DNA of 39,627 nt from an uncultured Ruminiclostridium sp. (GCA_947630685.1 CANRII010000009.1:1-39627); one strand, 5' to 3'; positions 1-8,384 are shown, counted from the stretch's first letter. Made by a program: numbers and translations. Notes: generated by a model not told the origin, from the letters alone.

Positions 1-108
1 CCGGACGCTCCTACAGAACCGGAATTGCCGTTTGAGCCGGATACTCCTACAGAACCGGAATTGCCGTTTGAGCCGGATACTCCTACAGAACCGGAATTGC
101 CGTTTGAG
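1..108 (+). repeat. 36-bp tandem repeat (minisatellite) inside dnaX
   Basis: There are three adjacent 36-bp units at 1-36, 37-72 and 73-108, and a degenerating fourth begins at 109. Units 2 and 3 are identical and unit 1 differs at about two bases. Each unit encodes 12 residues of the type PDTPTEPELPFE. The array continues to the window edge, so the total copy number is unknown. Near identity suggests recent expansion. The period is a multiple of three, so copy changes keep the frame. Confidence 0.95.
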
Positions 109-498
109 CCGGATATTCCCGATGAGCCAAAAGAGCATATCGATCCGATAAGGCAGCTTAACGACCTTGACCCGGCGGGGCAGTGGGAGCAGACGGTAGC
201 GCAGCTGCCGGAGTTTTTGAAAGCGTTGTTAAAGGACGTAAAGGTCAAAATAGACGGAAACAAGATAGTGCTAAGCGGATATTCGCCGTTTTTGTATGAT
301 TTCATGCAAAAGGGAGATTCCGCGATGAGAGTACAGGCTGCCGCCAAACAGGTGACCGGCAGGGAAATGCGGTTACAGTTTGTGGAGCAGGAAGCCGAGC
401 AGGAAGAGGAAATACGCGACCGTGCGGACGTCTTTTTAAGGCAGGCACAGAGCATGGGCGTAAAAATAAAAAATAAAGGGACTAAGGGCAAAGCCTGA
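1..498 (+). CDS. dnaX: DNA polymerase III subunit gamma/tau, C-terminal fragment (5' end outside window)
   Basis: The reading frame is open from base 1 and ends at TGA 496-498, so about 165 C-terminal residues are visible. No ATPase motif lies in this part. The call rests on the conserved order dnaX-ybaB-recR and on a tail typical of clostridial tau: a helical stretch (QLPEFLKALLKDVK), a small beta/alpha segment (IVLSGYSPFLYDFM) and a charged end rich in Glu and Lys. This tail normally contacts replisome partners such as the polymerase and helicase. Its first ~40 residues are three near-identical copies of a 12-residue Pro/Glu-rich unit that act as a linker. TTG at 25 is not a credible start. 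ybaB follows after 23 bp. The family call is sound, but the linker's exact role is inference. Confidence 0.85.
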   Translation, partial: PDAPTEPELPFEPDTPTEPELPFEPDTPTEPELPFEPDIPDEPKEHIDPIRQLNDLDPAGQWEQTVAQLPEFLKALLKDVKVKIDGNKIVLSGYSPFLYDFMQKGDSAMRVQAAAKQVTGREMRLQFVEQEAEQEEEIRDRADVFLRQAQSMGVKIKNKGTKGKA

Positions 499-521
499 AA
501 CCGTATGAAAGGAAAAAAGAT

Positions 522-872
522 ATGAAGTCCAGATTACCCAAGGAATACCAGAACAAGGGCGCAGGCAACATGAACAACATGATAAAGCAGGCGCAGAAGA
601 TGCAGGAGGATATCGAGCGCGTACAGGCCGAGCTTGACGAGAGAGAGTTCACCGCGTCCGCGGCAGGTGGAATGATAGAGCTTACCATGACCGGCGGCAA
701 AAAGCTGCAAAGCGTTAAGCTGAATCCCGAATGCGTCGATAAGGACAACATCGAGGATCTTCAGGATATAATCGTAGCGGGCGTTAACGCTATTATCACT
801 CAGATAGAAGATGTAAGCGCCGCCGAGATGGAAAAAGTGACCGGTTCGGTCAACATACCCGGACTTATCTGA
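522..872 (+). CDS. YbaB/EbfC family nucleoid-associated protein
   Basis: This 116-residue protein belongs to the small YbaB/EbfC family of dimeric, DNA-binding nucleoid-associated proteins encoded between dnaX and recR in many bacteria. The core matches the family: an amphipathic N-terminal helix (MIKQAQKMQEDIERVQAELDE), then the beta region with GGMIELTMTGG and SVKLNPECVD, then a C-terminal helix. ATG 522 is chosen because AAAGGA lies about 9 bases upstream. ATG 570 (MNNMIKQ) is the point where family alignments usually begin, so the first 16 residues may be a local extension. The stop overlaps the recR start (TGATG), which implies translational coupling. DNA binding is known for the family and was not read from motifs here. 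Confidence 0.93.
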   Translation: MKSRLPKEYQNKGAGNMNNMIKQAQKMQEDIERVQAELDEREFTASAAGGMIELTMTGGKKLQSVKLNPECVDKDNIEDLQDIIVAGVNAIITQIEDVSAAEMEKVTGSVNIPGLI

Positions 873-1468
873 TGAACGAGTACGATTCACATCCGCTTAT
901 CCTTGCGACGGAGCAATTCGCAAAGCTGCCGGGGATAGGTCTTAAGACCGCGCAGCGGCTTGCGTATTTTATCCTTAACTCCACCACCGAAGAGGTAGAG
1001 GAGTTTACCGAGGGGATATTGCAGGCGCGCCGTTCGGTCAAGATATGCCAATGCTGCCAGAATTTCAGCAGCGGGGATATTTGCGCTATCTGTTCGGACG
1101 AACGCAGGGACAGTAGGGTAATATGCGTAGTGGAAGCGCCGAAGGACGTCACTGCGTTTGAGCGGTCGGGCGGCTTTAACGGAGTTTATCATGTTTTGCA
1201 CGGATTGCTGTCGCCGATGGACGGGATAGGTCCGCAGCAGCTTAAGATAAAAGAGCTTATGTCCCGCCTTACCGACTGCGAGGAGGTCATTATGGCGACC
1301 AATCCGACGGTAGAGGGCGAGGCGACCGCGGTATATCTAAGCCGCATGATAAAGCCGATGGGGATAAAGGTAACGCGGCTCGCTTACGGATTACCGGCGG
1401 GCTCTACGCTGGAATATGCCGACGACGTGACCTTGCAGCGCGCGCTTGAAAACCGCAACGAACTGTGA
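872..1468 (+). CDS. recR: Recombination mediator protein RecR
   Basis: RecR works with RecO (and RecF) to load RecA on single-stranded DNA during gap and break repair. The 198-residue length is standard. Visible parts in order are an N-terminal helix-hairpin-helix (LPGIGLKTAQRLAYFIL, residues 19-35), a C4 zinc finger (C59-x2-C62, C71-x2-C74), a Toprim domain starting at VVEAP (87-91), and the Walker B-like C-terminal part (MATNPTVEGEATAVYL). ATG 872 overlaps the ybaB stop, the usual coupling. An SseB-like gene follows after 33 bp with its own ribosome site. The gene is intact, with all four zinc ligands present. Confidence 0.97.
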   Translation: MNEYDSHPLILATEQFAKLPGIGLKTAQRLAYFILNSTTEEVEEFTEGILQARRSVKICQCCQNFSSGDICAICSDERRDSRVICVVEAPKDVTAFERSGGFNGVYHVLHGLLSPMDGIGPQQLKIKELMSRLTDCEEVIMATNPTVEGEATAVYLSRMIKPMGIKVTRLAYGLPAGSTLEYADDVTLQRALENRNEL

Positions 1469-1501
1469 TATTTCCGAATTGTTTATTGAAAGGAAAAAGC
1501 C

Positions 1502-2278
1502 ATGACAGACGAGCAAAAGAAAATACTTAAACAAAAGACCATGGAGCTTAAAAATCCCGACCTTGTCGCGGCGATGAGAGAGATGAAAAAGTCCCCCAAG
1601 CCCGAGCCGCAGGTGCAGGCGGATTATATCAACGCGCTGCTCAGGGCGCGGCTTATCGTGCCGGTCAGCATGTCCGACGCGGAGGAGGAAAATAAGCTCC
1701 AGGTAAAATTCAGCCATATTACAAACAATAAAGGGCAGAAATATTTTATGGCGTTCACCGATATAGAAACGCTTAAAAAGACCCGCAGCGACGTTGATAA
1801 GATGCAGTTTTTAGGGCTTACCTACAACGATTTTGCAAAAATGCTGTCCGACCCTAAATGCCAGATGGAGGGCTTTGCGATAAATCCGTTTACCGAAAAT
1901 ATGGTACTAGGCCCTAAACAGGCGCAGGCGATACACGCGATAATCACCGCTCAAAGGGTGAGAAACGGCGAGCTTGCGGTGATAGAGGAGATAGCGGAGC
2001 TGCCGGAGGAATTGACCCGTCCGATGGAGAGCTATTTCGAGAGCAGGGGCGACGTCAAAAAGGCATATTTAATGCAGCTGCGCAAGGGCGAGCATATCAA
2101 TCTGCTGATAGTGGTGGACACCGAAGAACAGGATTTTGAAGCATTCCGAAACGATTTCAACGAAAAGCTGCTCAACGAGCTCAACGACGAGAACAAACCG
2201 TTCGTCGTCATGTCCTTTAATGAAGAAGCGGGCAAACAAGCTACCCATGAAAAAGTACCTTTTTATGTTAAAATTTGA
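1502..2278 (+). CDS. SseB family protein (N- and C-terminal SseB domains)
   Basis: This 258-residue cytosolic protein has no signal peptide. Residues ~30-130 fit the SseB N-terminal domain (LRARLIVPVSM, then QKYFMAFTDIETLKK, then GFAINPFTENMVLG). Residues ~150-255 fit the SseB C-terminal domain (PEELTRPMESYFESRGDVKKAYLM). SseB was named for enhanced serine sensitivity in E. coli, and its biochemical role is not established. AAAGGA lies about 9 bases before ATG 1502. The gene follows recR and ends at a clear hairpin terminator, so it probably closes the dnaX-ybaB-recR unit. The family assignment is fairly secure. I cannot assign a function from sequence. Confidence 0.85.
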   Translation: MTDEQKKILKQKTMELKNPDLVAAMREMKKSPKPEPQVQADYINALLRARLIVPVSMSDAEEENKLQVKFSHITNNKGQKYFMAFTDIETLKKTRSDVDKMQFLGLTYNDFAKMLSDPKCQMEGFAINPFTENMVLGPKQAQAIHAIITAQRVRNGELAVIEEIAELPEELTRPMESYFESRGDVKKAYLMQLRKGEHINLLIVVDTEEQDFEAFRNDFNEKLLNELNDENKPFVVMSFNEEAGKQATHEKVPFYVKI

Positions 2279-2293
2279 TTTTTGCTTATAATA

Positions 2294-2328
2294 AAAACAG
2301 CTCCTCGGTCATCGGGGAGCTGTTTTTT
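2294..2328. terminator. Bidirectional intrinsic terminator between convergent genes
   Basis: The arms AACAGCTCC and GGAGCTGTT flank a short loop. A T-run follows on the plus side (TGTTTTTT) and an A-run precedes it, so it can end transcription from both the SseB-like gene and the convergent methyltransferase gene whose stop is at 2333. Confidence 0.9.
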
Positions 2329-2332
2329 GTAT

Positions 2333-3445
2333 TCAAAAATAACTATACATCCTGCACATCAGCATACCGTTGTACAGCTTACGATTCTTATCGGCCTTTT
2401 TACCGAACAGCGCTTCAAATTGCTCATCCGGCGTTATCACATATACGCGCTTGTTGTTTAACGGCAGCATGACTTTTCCAAGTGCGGCGATAAGCTCGCG
2501 TGCCTCGTTCTGATCCAAAAGCCGTTCTCCGTACGGCGGGTTTGTGATGACGCAGGTGACGTCGTCGGGGCAGACAAGCCTGCGGATATCGCATTGCCGC
2601 ACCGTTATCCTGTCCGCTACGCCCGCTTGTTTTGCGTTGTGCATGGTAAGGCTGACCGCCTCTTTGTCTATATCATATCCGTAGGCATGAAAATCACAGT
2701 CGGTGCGGATCTCGGCGCGTGCGCGTTCCCGCTCGTCCTGCCAGATATGCCCGGGTATTATCTCCCAGCTTTCCGCCGCGAATGTCCTGTCTATTCCCGG
2801 AGCGATGTTGAGCGCGCGGCGGGCGCTTTCTATCAGCAGAGTGCCGCTGCCGCAAAACGGGTCGCAGAGAACGTCGCTTGCTTTCAGCCGGGCAAGATCC
2901 GCCATTCCAGAAGCTAATGTTTCCCTTATAGGCGCGGCATTCGCTAGCTTGCGCCAGCCGCGTTTGTGCAGTCCGTCGCCGGAGGAATCCAGCATAATAG
3001 TAACGTTGTTTTTCATTATGGAAAACACGAATTGATAGGTCGTTTCGGTCTCCTGGAAATATCCTATGCCGTATACGCTTTTCAGCCGCTCCACCAATGC
3101 TTTTTTGATTATCTTCTGACAGGTCGGCTCGCTTTTCAAAACGGAATTAAGCGAGTGACCTTTTACCGGAAATTTGTCGAATTTGCCTACGAACATTTCC
3201 GCAGGAACGGCTTTTACGCCCTCAAACAGTTCGTCAAAGGTGACGGCGGTAAATCTTGCAAGCACTACCTCCACTCTTTCCGCTACCGAAAGAGTAAGGT
3301 TACAGCGTACTAAGACCGTTTCATCTCCGTCAAAGAATATTCTGCCGTCGCTTACCTCAAGATTTTCTCCGCCCGCCCTTTTTATCTCGTATGACAGCGT
3401 CTTTTCAAGGCCGAAGCGGCAGGGAGCGGATAATTTCAGCTTCAT
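2333..3445 (-). CDS. THUMP-domain class I SAM-dependent RNA (guanine-N2-) methyltransferase
   Basis: This 370-residue protein is of the RlmL-N/YpsC type, which methylates the N2 of guanine in 23S rRNA or a related RNA using S-adenosylmethionine. Visible features are an N-terminal ferredoxin-like/THUMP region (residues ~1-150, ending FSIMKNNVTIMLDSSG), the linker KRGWRKLANAAPIRETLA, SAM motif I DPFCGSG (195-201) and the catalytic NPPYGER (302-308). The length matches the single-methyltransferase Firmicutes form, not the longer RlmKL fusion of E. coli. Its ATG overlaps the stop of the upstream PBP gene (ATGA), so the two are probably translated from one message. The exact target nucleotide is inferred from the family only. 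Confidence 0.93.
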   Translation of the reverse strand: MKLKLSAPCRFGLEKTLSYEIKRAGGENLEVSDGRIFFDGDETVLVRCNLTLSVAERVEVVLARFTAVTFDELFEGVKAVPAEMFVGKFDKFPVKGHSLNSVLKSEPTCQKIIKKALVERLKSVYGIGYFQETETTYQFVFSIMKNNVTIMLDSSGDGLHKRGWRKLANAAPIRETLASGMADLARLKASDVLCDPFCGSGTLLIESARRALNIAPGIDRTFAAESWEIIPGHIWQDERERARAEIRTDCDFHAYGYDIDKEAVSLTMHNAKQAGVADRITVRQCDIRRLVCPDDVTCVITNPPYGERLLDQNEARELIAALGKVMLPLNNKRVYVITPDEQFEALFGKKADKNRKLYNGMLMCRMYSYF

Positions 3446-5841
3446 GACGCGCTTTCCGCCTGCGATCCGTTGCGGTCGCTGTTGGTTTTAGAGTCTTGCC
3501 AATCCGGCTCGGTCAGCGTTTCTCCGTAATGAGTAGTGCCGCCGTTCTCGTCGTGGTAATTGCAGATTTTCGGGAGGGCGTCCTTCTTATAATAGCCTAT
3601 ACCCTTGCTGGTGCATTTAGCGCCGGCGAGCAGACCGCTTTCAGTGCAGTATTCACGCTGCACGACGTTCGGGTCGGGGGTAAAGGTCTTGATGGAATCG
3701 TCGTCTATTATCTGTATCATAAAGTCATGCCATACCTGACCCATTACCGTGTAATTGTCGTTGGAGATGGATTTGTTGTTGTCGTAGCCTATTCTGATAA
3801 CGCCGAGATATTCCGGGGTGAGTCCGGCAAAGGCGACGATACGGTCGTCGTTTGAAGTACCGGTCTTACCCACGACCTCTATGCCGTCTATCTTGGCGTA
3901 GCGTCCGGTAGTGCCGGAGGTCGCGTCAACGACGGTCTTCATCATGCGGTTGGTGATATACGCGCTGTCGGAATCGATAACGCGCTCTCCTATATCGTCC
4001 ATTTCGAGTATGACTTTATCGTTGTAATCGGTGACCTGGCTGTACAGCTTAAGATCATAATAGATACCGCCGGTGCCGAATATCTGGAACGCGCCGGCAA
4101 GCTCGTCAAGGTACATGCCCTCCGTCAGCTGTCCGAGTGCGATAGGAGATAACGCCATGTCGTTTGTGTAGTCGAGCGTGGAGATATTGAGCTTGTCATG
4201 TAAGAAGTTAAAGCAGGTTTCCACTCCGAGCAGCTGCGCGCCTCTTACCGCGCAGGTGTTTATCGATTGCTGTACCGCATACCAGGCGGGAACATAATCT
4301 CCGTAATGGTAGCCGCCGAAGTTGTACGGCCAGGATGTTCCGTCGTCAAGCACCACGCTCGGCGCATCTCTTAACAGCGAAGAATAGCAGATTATATCCT
4401 TGTCTATAAGCTGTCCGTATACCGAGATAGGCTTCATGGTAGAACCTATAGGCAGCAGACCCATTGTCGCGCGGTTAAAGCAGTTTTCGCCGGGCTTATC
4501 GCCAATTCCGCCCGCAAGCGCCACTATACGCCCGTGATAATCGGTCAGCACGAACGCGCCTTGTATCAGATCTTCCTCCAACGCCTGAGTGTCATAGGAG
4601 GGGAAGAAGTTGTACGGGTCTTTGAAGAACGCCTCCAGCTTTTCCTGCAATTCCATATCCATATTAAGGTATATCTTATAACCGCCGCCGTAAAGCGCGT
4701 CGCGCGCGGTCTGATAATCATAGCCCTTAAGGTCGGCGAGATCCTCGATCACCTGCTCTATCGCGGCGTCTACATACCAGTTTTGAGTTACCTCGTAATC
4801 GTCCCAGCGGTAAGCCTCGTAATCGTCCTCGTCGTTGTAAACGCCCTCTTCCTCGGTATCGTCGTCCTCTTCTTCGTTATGTCCGTAAAATTCCTCATAT
4901 CTCGGATCGACGTAGCCGTATGCGTCGCCCTCTACGATAAGGCGGAACTGCACCTTTTCGTTTCTAGCGGCCTCATATTCGGCGGTAGTTATAAGACCCT
5001 GCTCGTACATCAGAGCCAAGGCGTTGAGCTGGTTCTTGCGGGAAAGCTCTAAGTCGGCGTAAGGATTTGCCGCGCCGGGAGAATAAGTCATGCCGGCAAG
5101 TATCGCCGATTCCGCAATAGTGAGCTGGTCGGCGGTCTTGCCGAAATAATAGTACGCCGCGCTGCCTACCCCGTATACCGTTCCTCCCAAAGGAACGCGG
5201 TTAAGATAGGCCTCCAGTATATCTATTTTGGTGTATTTCGTTTCCAGCGTCAGCGCACGGAATATTTCGCGGAACTTTCTGTCCGGGCTTATCTGGTCGT
5301 CGCCGGTGATATTTTTTACAAGCTGCTGGGTGATGGTGGAACCGCCCTGACCGTATCCGTTGAAAAGCGTCGAAACGCCGACGTACATGGTGCGTATCCA
5401 GTCCACGCCTTCATGCTCGAAAAAGCGCTTGTCCTCCACCGCGATATATGCGTCCTGCAAATGCTGCGGCATATCCTCGATGTCCACCCAGATACGGTTT
5501 TCATCGCCGGAAAGCCGGGTGACCTCCACCTGGTTGCCATCCTTGTCGTTGGCATAGATGAAGCTGGTATAGCTAAGCTCGACGTTTTTAAGGTCTACGT
5601 CAAAGCTGCTGTCCGCAAACTGCATGACATAAACGGTAAACACCGTGACTACTATGCAGCCGGTTATTATTACTATCATGAACAGGCTGAGCAATGTCGT
5701 GCCTATTATCCCCATGACCTGCTTTACGGGATTGCGCTTGTGCTTATTCTTTTTTCTGGCAGGTTTCTTTTTGACGGGCTTATTTTCCGGCTCGTCGTCA
5801 AATGCTTCTGCATTGTAGTATTTTGTTTTGTTTTCGCTCAT
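3442..5841 (-). CDS. Class A penicillin-binding protein (bifunctional peptidoglycan transglycosylase/transpeptidase)
   Basis: This 799-residue protein polymerises lipid II into glycan strands and crosslinks stem peptides outside the membrane. In order it shows a Lys/Arg-rich cytosolic tail, one membrane segment (~43-75), a GT51 domain with catalytic Glu136 in VEDKRFFEHEGVDW, then GGSTITQQLVKN (167-177) and the downstream KIDILEAYLNRVPLGG. The transpeptidase domain has STMK (nucleophile Ser467), SIN (526-528) and KTGT (659-662). A very acidic stretch (EEEDDDTEEEG, ~323-333) interrupts the linker between the domains, and the C-terminal tail has paired cysteines. AAAGGAG precedes the ATG by about 12 bases. 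It is PBP1A/PonA-like, but I cannot choose a paralogue name. The methyltransferase gene overlaps its 3' end. Confidence 0.96.
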   Translation of the reverse strand: MSENKTKYYNAEAFDDEPENKPVKKKPARKKNKHKRNPVKQVMGIIGTTLLSLFMIVIITGCIVVTVFTVYVMQFADSSFDVDLKNVELSYTSFIYANDKDGNQVEVTRLSGDENRIWVDIEDMPQHLQDAYIAVEDKRFFEHEGVDWIRTMYVGVSTLFNGYGQGGSTITQQLVKNITGDDQISPDRKFREIFRALTLETKYTKIDILEAYLNRVPLGGTVYGVGSAAYYYFGKTADQLTIAESAILAGMTYSPGAANPYADLELSRKNQLNALALMYEQGLITTAEYEAARNEKVQFRLIVEGDAYGYVDPRYEEFYGHNEEEDDDTEEEGVYNDEDDYEAYRWDDYEVTQNWYVDAAIEQVIEDLADLKGYDYQTARDALYGGGYKIYLNMDMELQEKLEAFFKDPYNFFPSYDTQALEEDLIQGAFVLTDYHGRIVALAGGIGDKPGENCFNRATMGLLPIGSTMKPISVYGQLIDKDIICYSSLLRDAPSVVLDDGTSWPYNFGGYHYGDYVPAWYAVQQSINTCAVRGAQLLGVETCFNFLHDKLNISTLDYTNDMALSPIALGQLTEGMYLDELAGAFQIFGTGGIYYDLKLYSQVTDYNDKVILEMDDIGERVIDSDSAYITNRMMKTVVDATSGTTGRYAKIDGIEVVGKTGTSNDDRIVAFAGLTPEYLGVIRIGYDNNKSISNDNYTVMGQVWHDFMIQIIDDDSIKTFTPDPNVVQREYCTESGLLAGAKCTSKGIGYYKKDALPKICNYHDENGGTTHYGETLTEPDWQDSKTNSDRNGSQAESAS

Positions 5842-5948
5842 ATTACGGTATAGCTCCTTTCCGCTGTTTTCCGGCGCTTTTTATCGCCTGTGCCTTTTCT
5901 TTTCATTATATATTCCTTTTTACCAGGTAAACTACCATTATCTTTTTA

Positions 5949-5977
5949 AGTATACCACAAAATTCCGGAAATGTTAA
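5949..5977 (-). promoter_or_regulatory. Sigma-A-type promoter of the PBP gene
   Basis: Read on the minus strand, TTAACA (5972-5977) and TATACT (5949-5954) are separated by 17 bp. TGG directly precedes the -10, giving an extended -10. It lies about 108 bp upstream of the PBP start. The leader between holds a TTTACC-A-GGTAAA palindrome near 5919-5931. Confidence 0.65.
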
Positions 5978-6048
5978 TACCTTTACGGTTATTTTTCAAA
6001 AAAATTTCATCTGCGCACGACAAAACAAAACTTTTCCGTATAAAAATA

Positions 6049-6076
6049 TGACCTCCCCAACTTCGGGAGGTCACAT
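6049..6076 (-). terminator. Intrinsic terminator of the APH-like gene
   Basis: On the minus strand the arms TGACCTCCC and GGGAGGTCA enclose a loop of about 7 bases, followed by TATTTTTAT. It lies about 20 bp past the stop of the minus-strand gene ending at 6095. Confidence 0.85.
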
Positions 6077-6094
6077 TATCAGAAAACAGTAAAC

Positions 6095-6862
6095 TTAGGA
6101 GTAATCCACAACATCCAGCCAGGTGAGCAGCACCGCGCGCTCCTCTTCCTTGCTGTAAAGCCCGGTGGCAAGCGCGGACGCCGCCATTATAGGCAGCCAT
6201 TCCTGCACGTATTTTTTCGATGTTCCGGTCTTTTTGCAGAACAGGTTTATATATTTTTCCGCAAGCTCGGTGGAGCGGAAAGACAGCTTAAGATAAGTCA
6301 TAGCGATATCCGCGCTGGCGTTGCCGACCGACGCGCCTACCCAGTCAAGGATATACGCCTCGTCGTTGTCGGTGACTATGATATTCTCCGGTCCGAAATT
6401 ACCGTGGCACAGCTTGGTATGCTTGGGCGCGCTGTCAAGTCTTGTCAAAAGCTCGTACTTTTTGATATGGTCTATCACGTCCAGTCCCTCTATCTGAGCG
6501 CGCAGGCGGTCTTTCAGCTTTATAACGCCGGAAAGAGTGTTTTCGTGGATGTCAAGCTGTATCTCCACCATGTCGTCAAGATAATCGTCGCGGTTTTCCG
6601 GCTCTTCTTCCATTATTTCAAGTAATGTCTTGCCCCTGATAAACTGGCTGGTTATCGCCCATCTGCCGTCCTCAAGACGCAATACCTCCGAGATCTTAGG
6701 CACCTTAAGCTGAGTTTCCTCTATCTTGGAGTGCATCATCGCTTCGTAAAATACTATAGTTTTCGGGGAGTTTGCTTTGAACACCTTGACGGCGTAGTCC
6801 CCGCTTTCATATACGTCGACCTTGGTACCGGCCGATATCTGCTTGTCTAAAGATATTGACAT
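6095..6862 (-). CDS. Aminoglycoside phosphotransferase (APH)-fold protein, possible pseudokinase
   Basis: This 255-residue soluble protein has the protein-kinase-like APH fold. AVKVF supplies the ATP-binding Lys26, Glu40 can pair with it, and the C-lobe has the catalytic loop HGNFGPENIIV (153-163) followed by ILDW with Asp173, the metal ligand. The usual loop is HGD-x4-N, where Asp is the catalytic base. Here residue 155 is Asn (codon AAT), one base away from an Asp codon. Asn160 and Asp173 are kept. The protein may therefore bind nucleotide without ordinary phosphotransfer, or use altered chemistry. It is a single-gene unit with its own promoter and terminator. The substrate is unknown and nothing nearby suggests aminoglycoside resistance. 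The start has AAAGGA about 9 bases upstream. Confidence 0.85.
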   Translation of the reverse strand: MSISLDKQISAGTKVDVYESGDYAVKVFKANSPKTIVFYEAMMHSKIEETQLKVPKISEVLRLEDGRWAITSQFIRGKTLLEIMEEEPENRDDYLDDMVEIQLDIHENTLSGVIKLKDRLRAQIEGLDVIDHIKKYELLTRLDSAPKHTKLCHGNFGPENIIVTDNDEAYILDWVGASVGNASADIAMTYLKLSFRSTELAEKYINLFCKKTGTSKKYVQEWLPIMAASALATGLYSKEEERAVLLTWLDVVDYS

Positions 6863-6899
6863 TTATATGTTCCTTTCGTTTGTGAGCTTTGTGACTTTT

Positions 6900-6928
6900 A
6901 TTATACACCCTCAAAGGCCGTTTGTCTA
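6900..6928 (-). promoter_or_regulatory. Promoter of the APH-like gene
   Basis: On the minus strand, TAGACA (6923-6928) is followed after 17 bp by a perfect TATAAT (6900-6905), about 38 bp before the start codon. Confidence 0.75.
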
Positions 6929-7038
6929 TAGTTTTTCAAAAAATTTAACAAATTTGCAATAAAAAATTTTTACAATTTATGAAAATTGACGAAAAACGTA
7001 TTCTTTTGAAATCATATCCGCCGATAAATGCACGGATA

Positions 7039-7067
7039 TTGCAAAAACCGCGTGTTTATGATAAAAT
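7039..7067 (+). promoter_or_regulatory. Promoter of the Orn/Lys/Arg decarboxylase gene
   Basis: TTGCAA (7039-7044), a 17-bp spacer, then TAAAAT (7062-7067), 27 bp upstream of the start codon. The upstream DNA (6940-6990) is A/T-tract rich, as an UP element would be. Confidence 0.65.
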
Positions 7068-7094
7068 TAAGGCAGAATATTTTTTGGAGGAGCT

Positions 7095-8384
7095 ATGCAG
7101 ACACTCACCCCTATACATGACTTTTTAGAGCAATATGCGAACAGCGGCACGGTAAGGTGCCATATGCCCGGACATAAAGGCCGCCCGCTTTTTGATATAA
7201 CCGAAATTTCCGGCGCGGACAGCCTGTATGAAAGCAGCGGTATCATCGCGCAAAGCGAAGATATCGCCGCAAAGCTGTTCGGCAGCGAAAAAACGCTGTA
7301 TTCCTGCGGAGGCAGCACGCTTGCGATACAGACGATGCTGGCGCTGGTAAAGCATTCCGGCAAGGATGAAGTGATAGCGGCGCGCGGCAGCCATCGCTCG
7401 TTTATCAGCGGCTGCATACATTGCGGGCTTACCCCGGTATGGGTATATCCGAAAGACTATATGAGCTCAGAGGTATCCCCTCTGGCGATAGAGGAAAAGC
7501 TAAATCTCCGCACGGCGGCGGTGTTTATAAATTCGATAGACTATTACGGCGGCAGGAGCGATATCCCCGCGATAGCGAAGGTGTGTGAAAAGCACGGCGT
7601 GCCGCTGCTTGCAGATAACGCGCACGGCGCATATCTTAAATTTACCCGCGCCGCAGACCATCCGATAACGCAGGGTGCTTCGATGTGTGCGGACAGCGCC
7701 CATAAGACGCTGTTGGCGCTTACCGGAGGCGCGTATCTGCATATCGCCGATAAGCGCTTTTTGCAAAACGCAAAGGAAATGATGAGCGCGTTCGGCAGCT
7801 CCAGCCCGTCATATCTGATACTGGACAGTCTGGACTGCTTTAACGGCTTTATTTCTGAAAATCCCGACGCGGTGATAACGCTGTGCGATAAGCTGTCCAT
7901 GCTTAAAACAGAGCTTATCTCGGCGGGAATACCGGTGCGCCGATCGGACGAAATGCGGCTGACGCTTGACTGCATAGCGGCCGGCAGTACCGGGACGGCC
8001 TGCGCGAATGAATTAAGGCGGCGCGGCATCGAGTGCGAATACGCGGACGAACGCTGCTGCGTGCTGCTGTTCGGCATAGGTACCTCCGACGAGGATATAA
8101 AAAGAGTGAAAAACGCGCTTATAAGCGGCGGGTGCTTTCCTTTAGAAAAGCCGGAAGCATTGCCGGAGTTTATCCTGGCGGAATACGTCATGCCGCCTCG
8201 GAAAGCGTTTTATTCCCCTTTGGCGGAAAATATACCTATAGATAAGGCGGAGGGAAAGATATGCGCGGAGCTTTGGTCGCCCTGTCCGCCGGGAGTGCCG
8301 GTCATAATGCCGGGCGAAAGGATAAATAAAGCCGCCTGCCGCATGCTTAAAGCCGATAGAAAAACTTATATACGGGCGTTTTGA
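7095..8384 (+). CDS. Orn/Lys/Arg decarboxylase family PLP enzyme (YaaO/SpeA type)
   Basis: This 429-residue fold-type I PLP enzyme belongs to the family of arginine and lysine decarboxylases that start polyamine synthesis. Visible features are CHMPGHKG near the N-terminus (22-29), the cofactor-stacking region SCGGSTLAIQ (70-79), RGSHRS (97-102), ADNAHGAY (173-180, whose Asp binds the pyridine nitrogen), and the Schiff-base lysine K204 in SAHKTL. It lacks the N-terminal wing domain of the long enterobacterial enzymes, as in Bacillus SpeA/YaaO. GGAGG lies 6 bases before ATG 7095. Family knowledge cannot separate arginine from lysine or ornithine as substrate. In Bacillus this gene also sits just upstream of the tmk-darA block, which supports orthology. 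Confidence 0.9.
   Translation: MQTLTPIHDFLEQYANSGTVRCHMPGHKGRPLFDITEISGADSLYESSGIIAQSEDIAAKLFGSEKTLYSCGGSTLAIQTMLALVKHSGKDEVIAARGSHRSFISGCIHCGLTPVWVYPKDYMSSEVSPLAIEEKLNLRTAAVFINSIDYYGGRSDIPAIAKVCEKHGVPLLADNAHGAYLKFTRAADHPITQGASMCADSAHKTLLALTGGAYLHIADKRFLQNAKEMMSAFGSSSPSYLILDSLDCFNGFISENPDAVITLCDKLSMLKTELISAGIPVRRSDEMRLTLDCIAAGSTGTACANELRRRGIECEYADERCCVLLFGIGTSDEDIKRVKNALISGGCFPLEKPEALPEFILAEYVMPPRKAFYSPLAENIPIDKAEGKICAELWSPCPPGVPVIMPGERINKAACRMLKADRKTYIRAF

Noticed and set aside
1-120. CRISPR-like array
   Set aside because: The 36-bp units are adjacent with no spacers and are translated in frame as part of dnaX.
5919-5931. TTTACC/GGTAAA palindrome as a shared operator with the one at 32709-32724
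   Set aside because: The arm sequences match, but the central spacers are 1 and 4 bases, so one dimeric regulator is unlikely to bind both; chance is sufficient.
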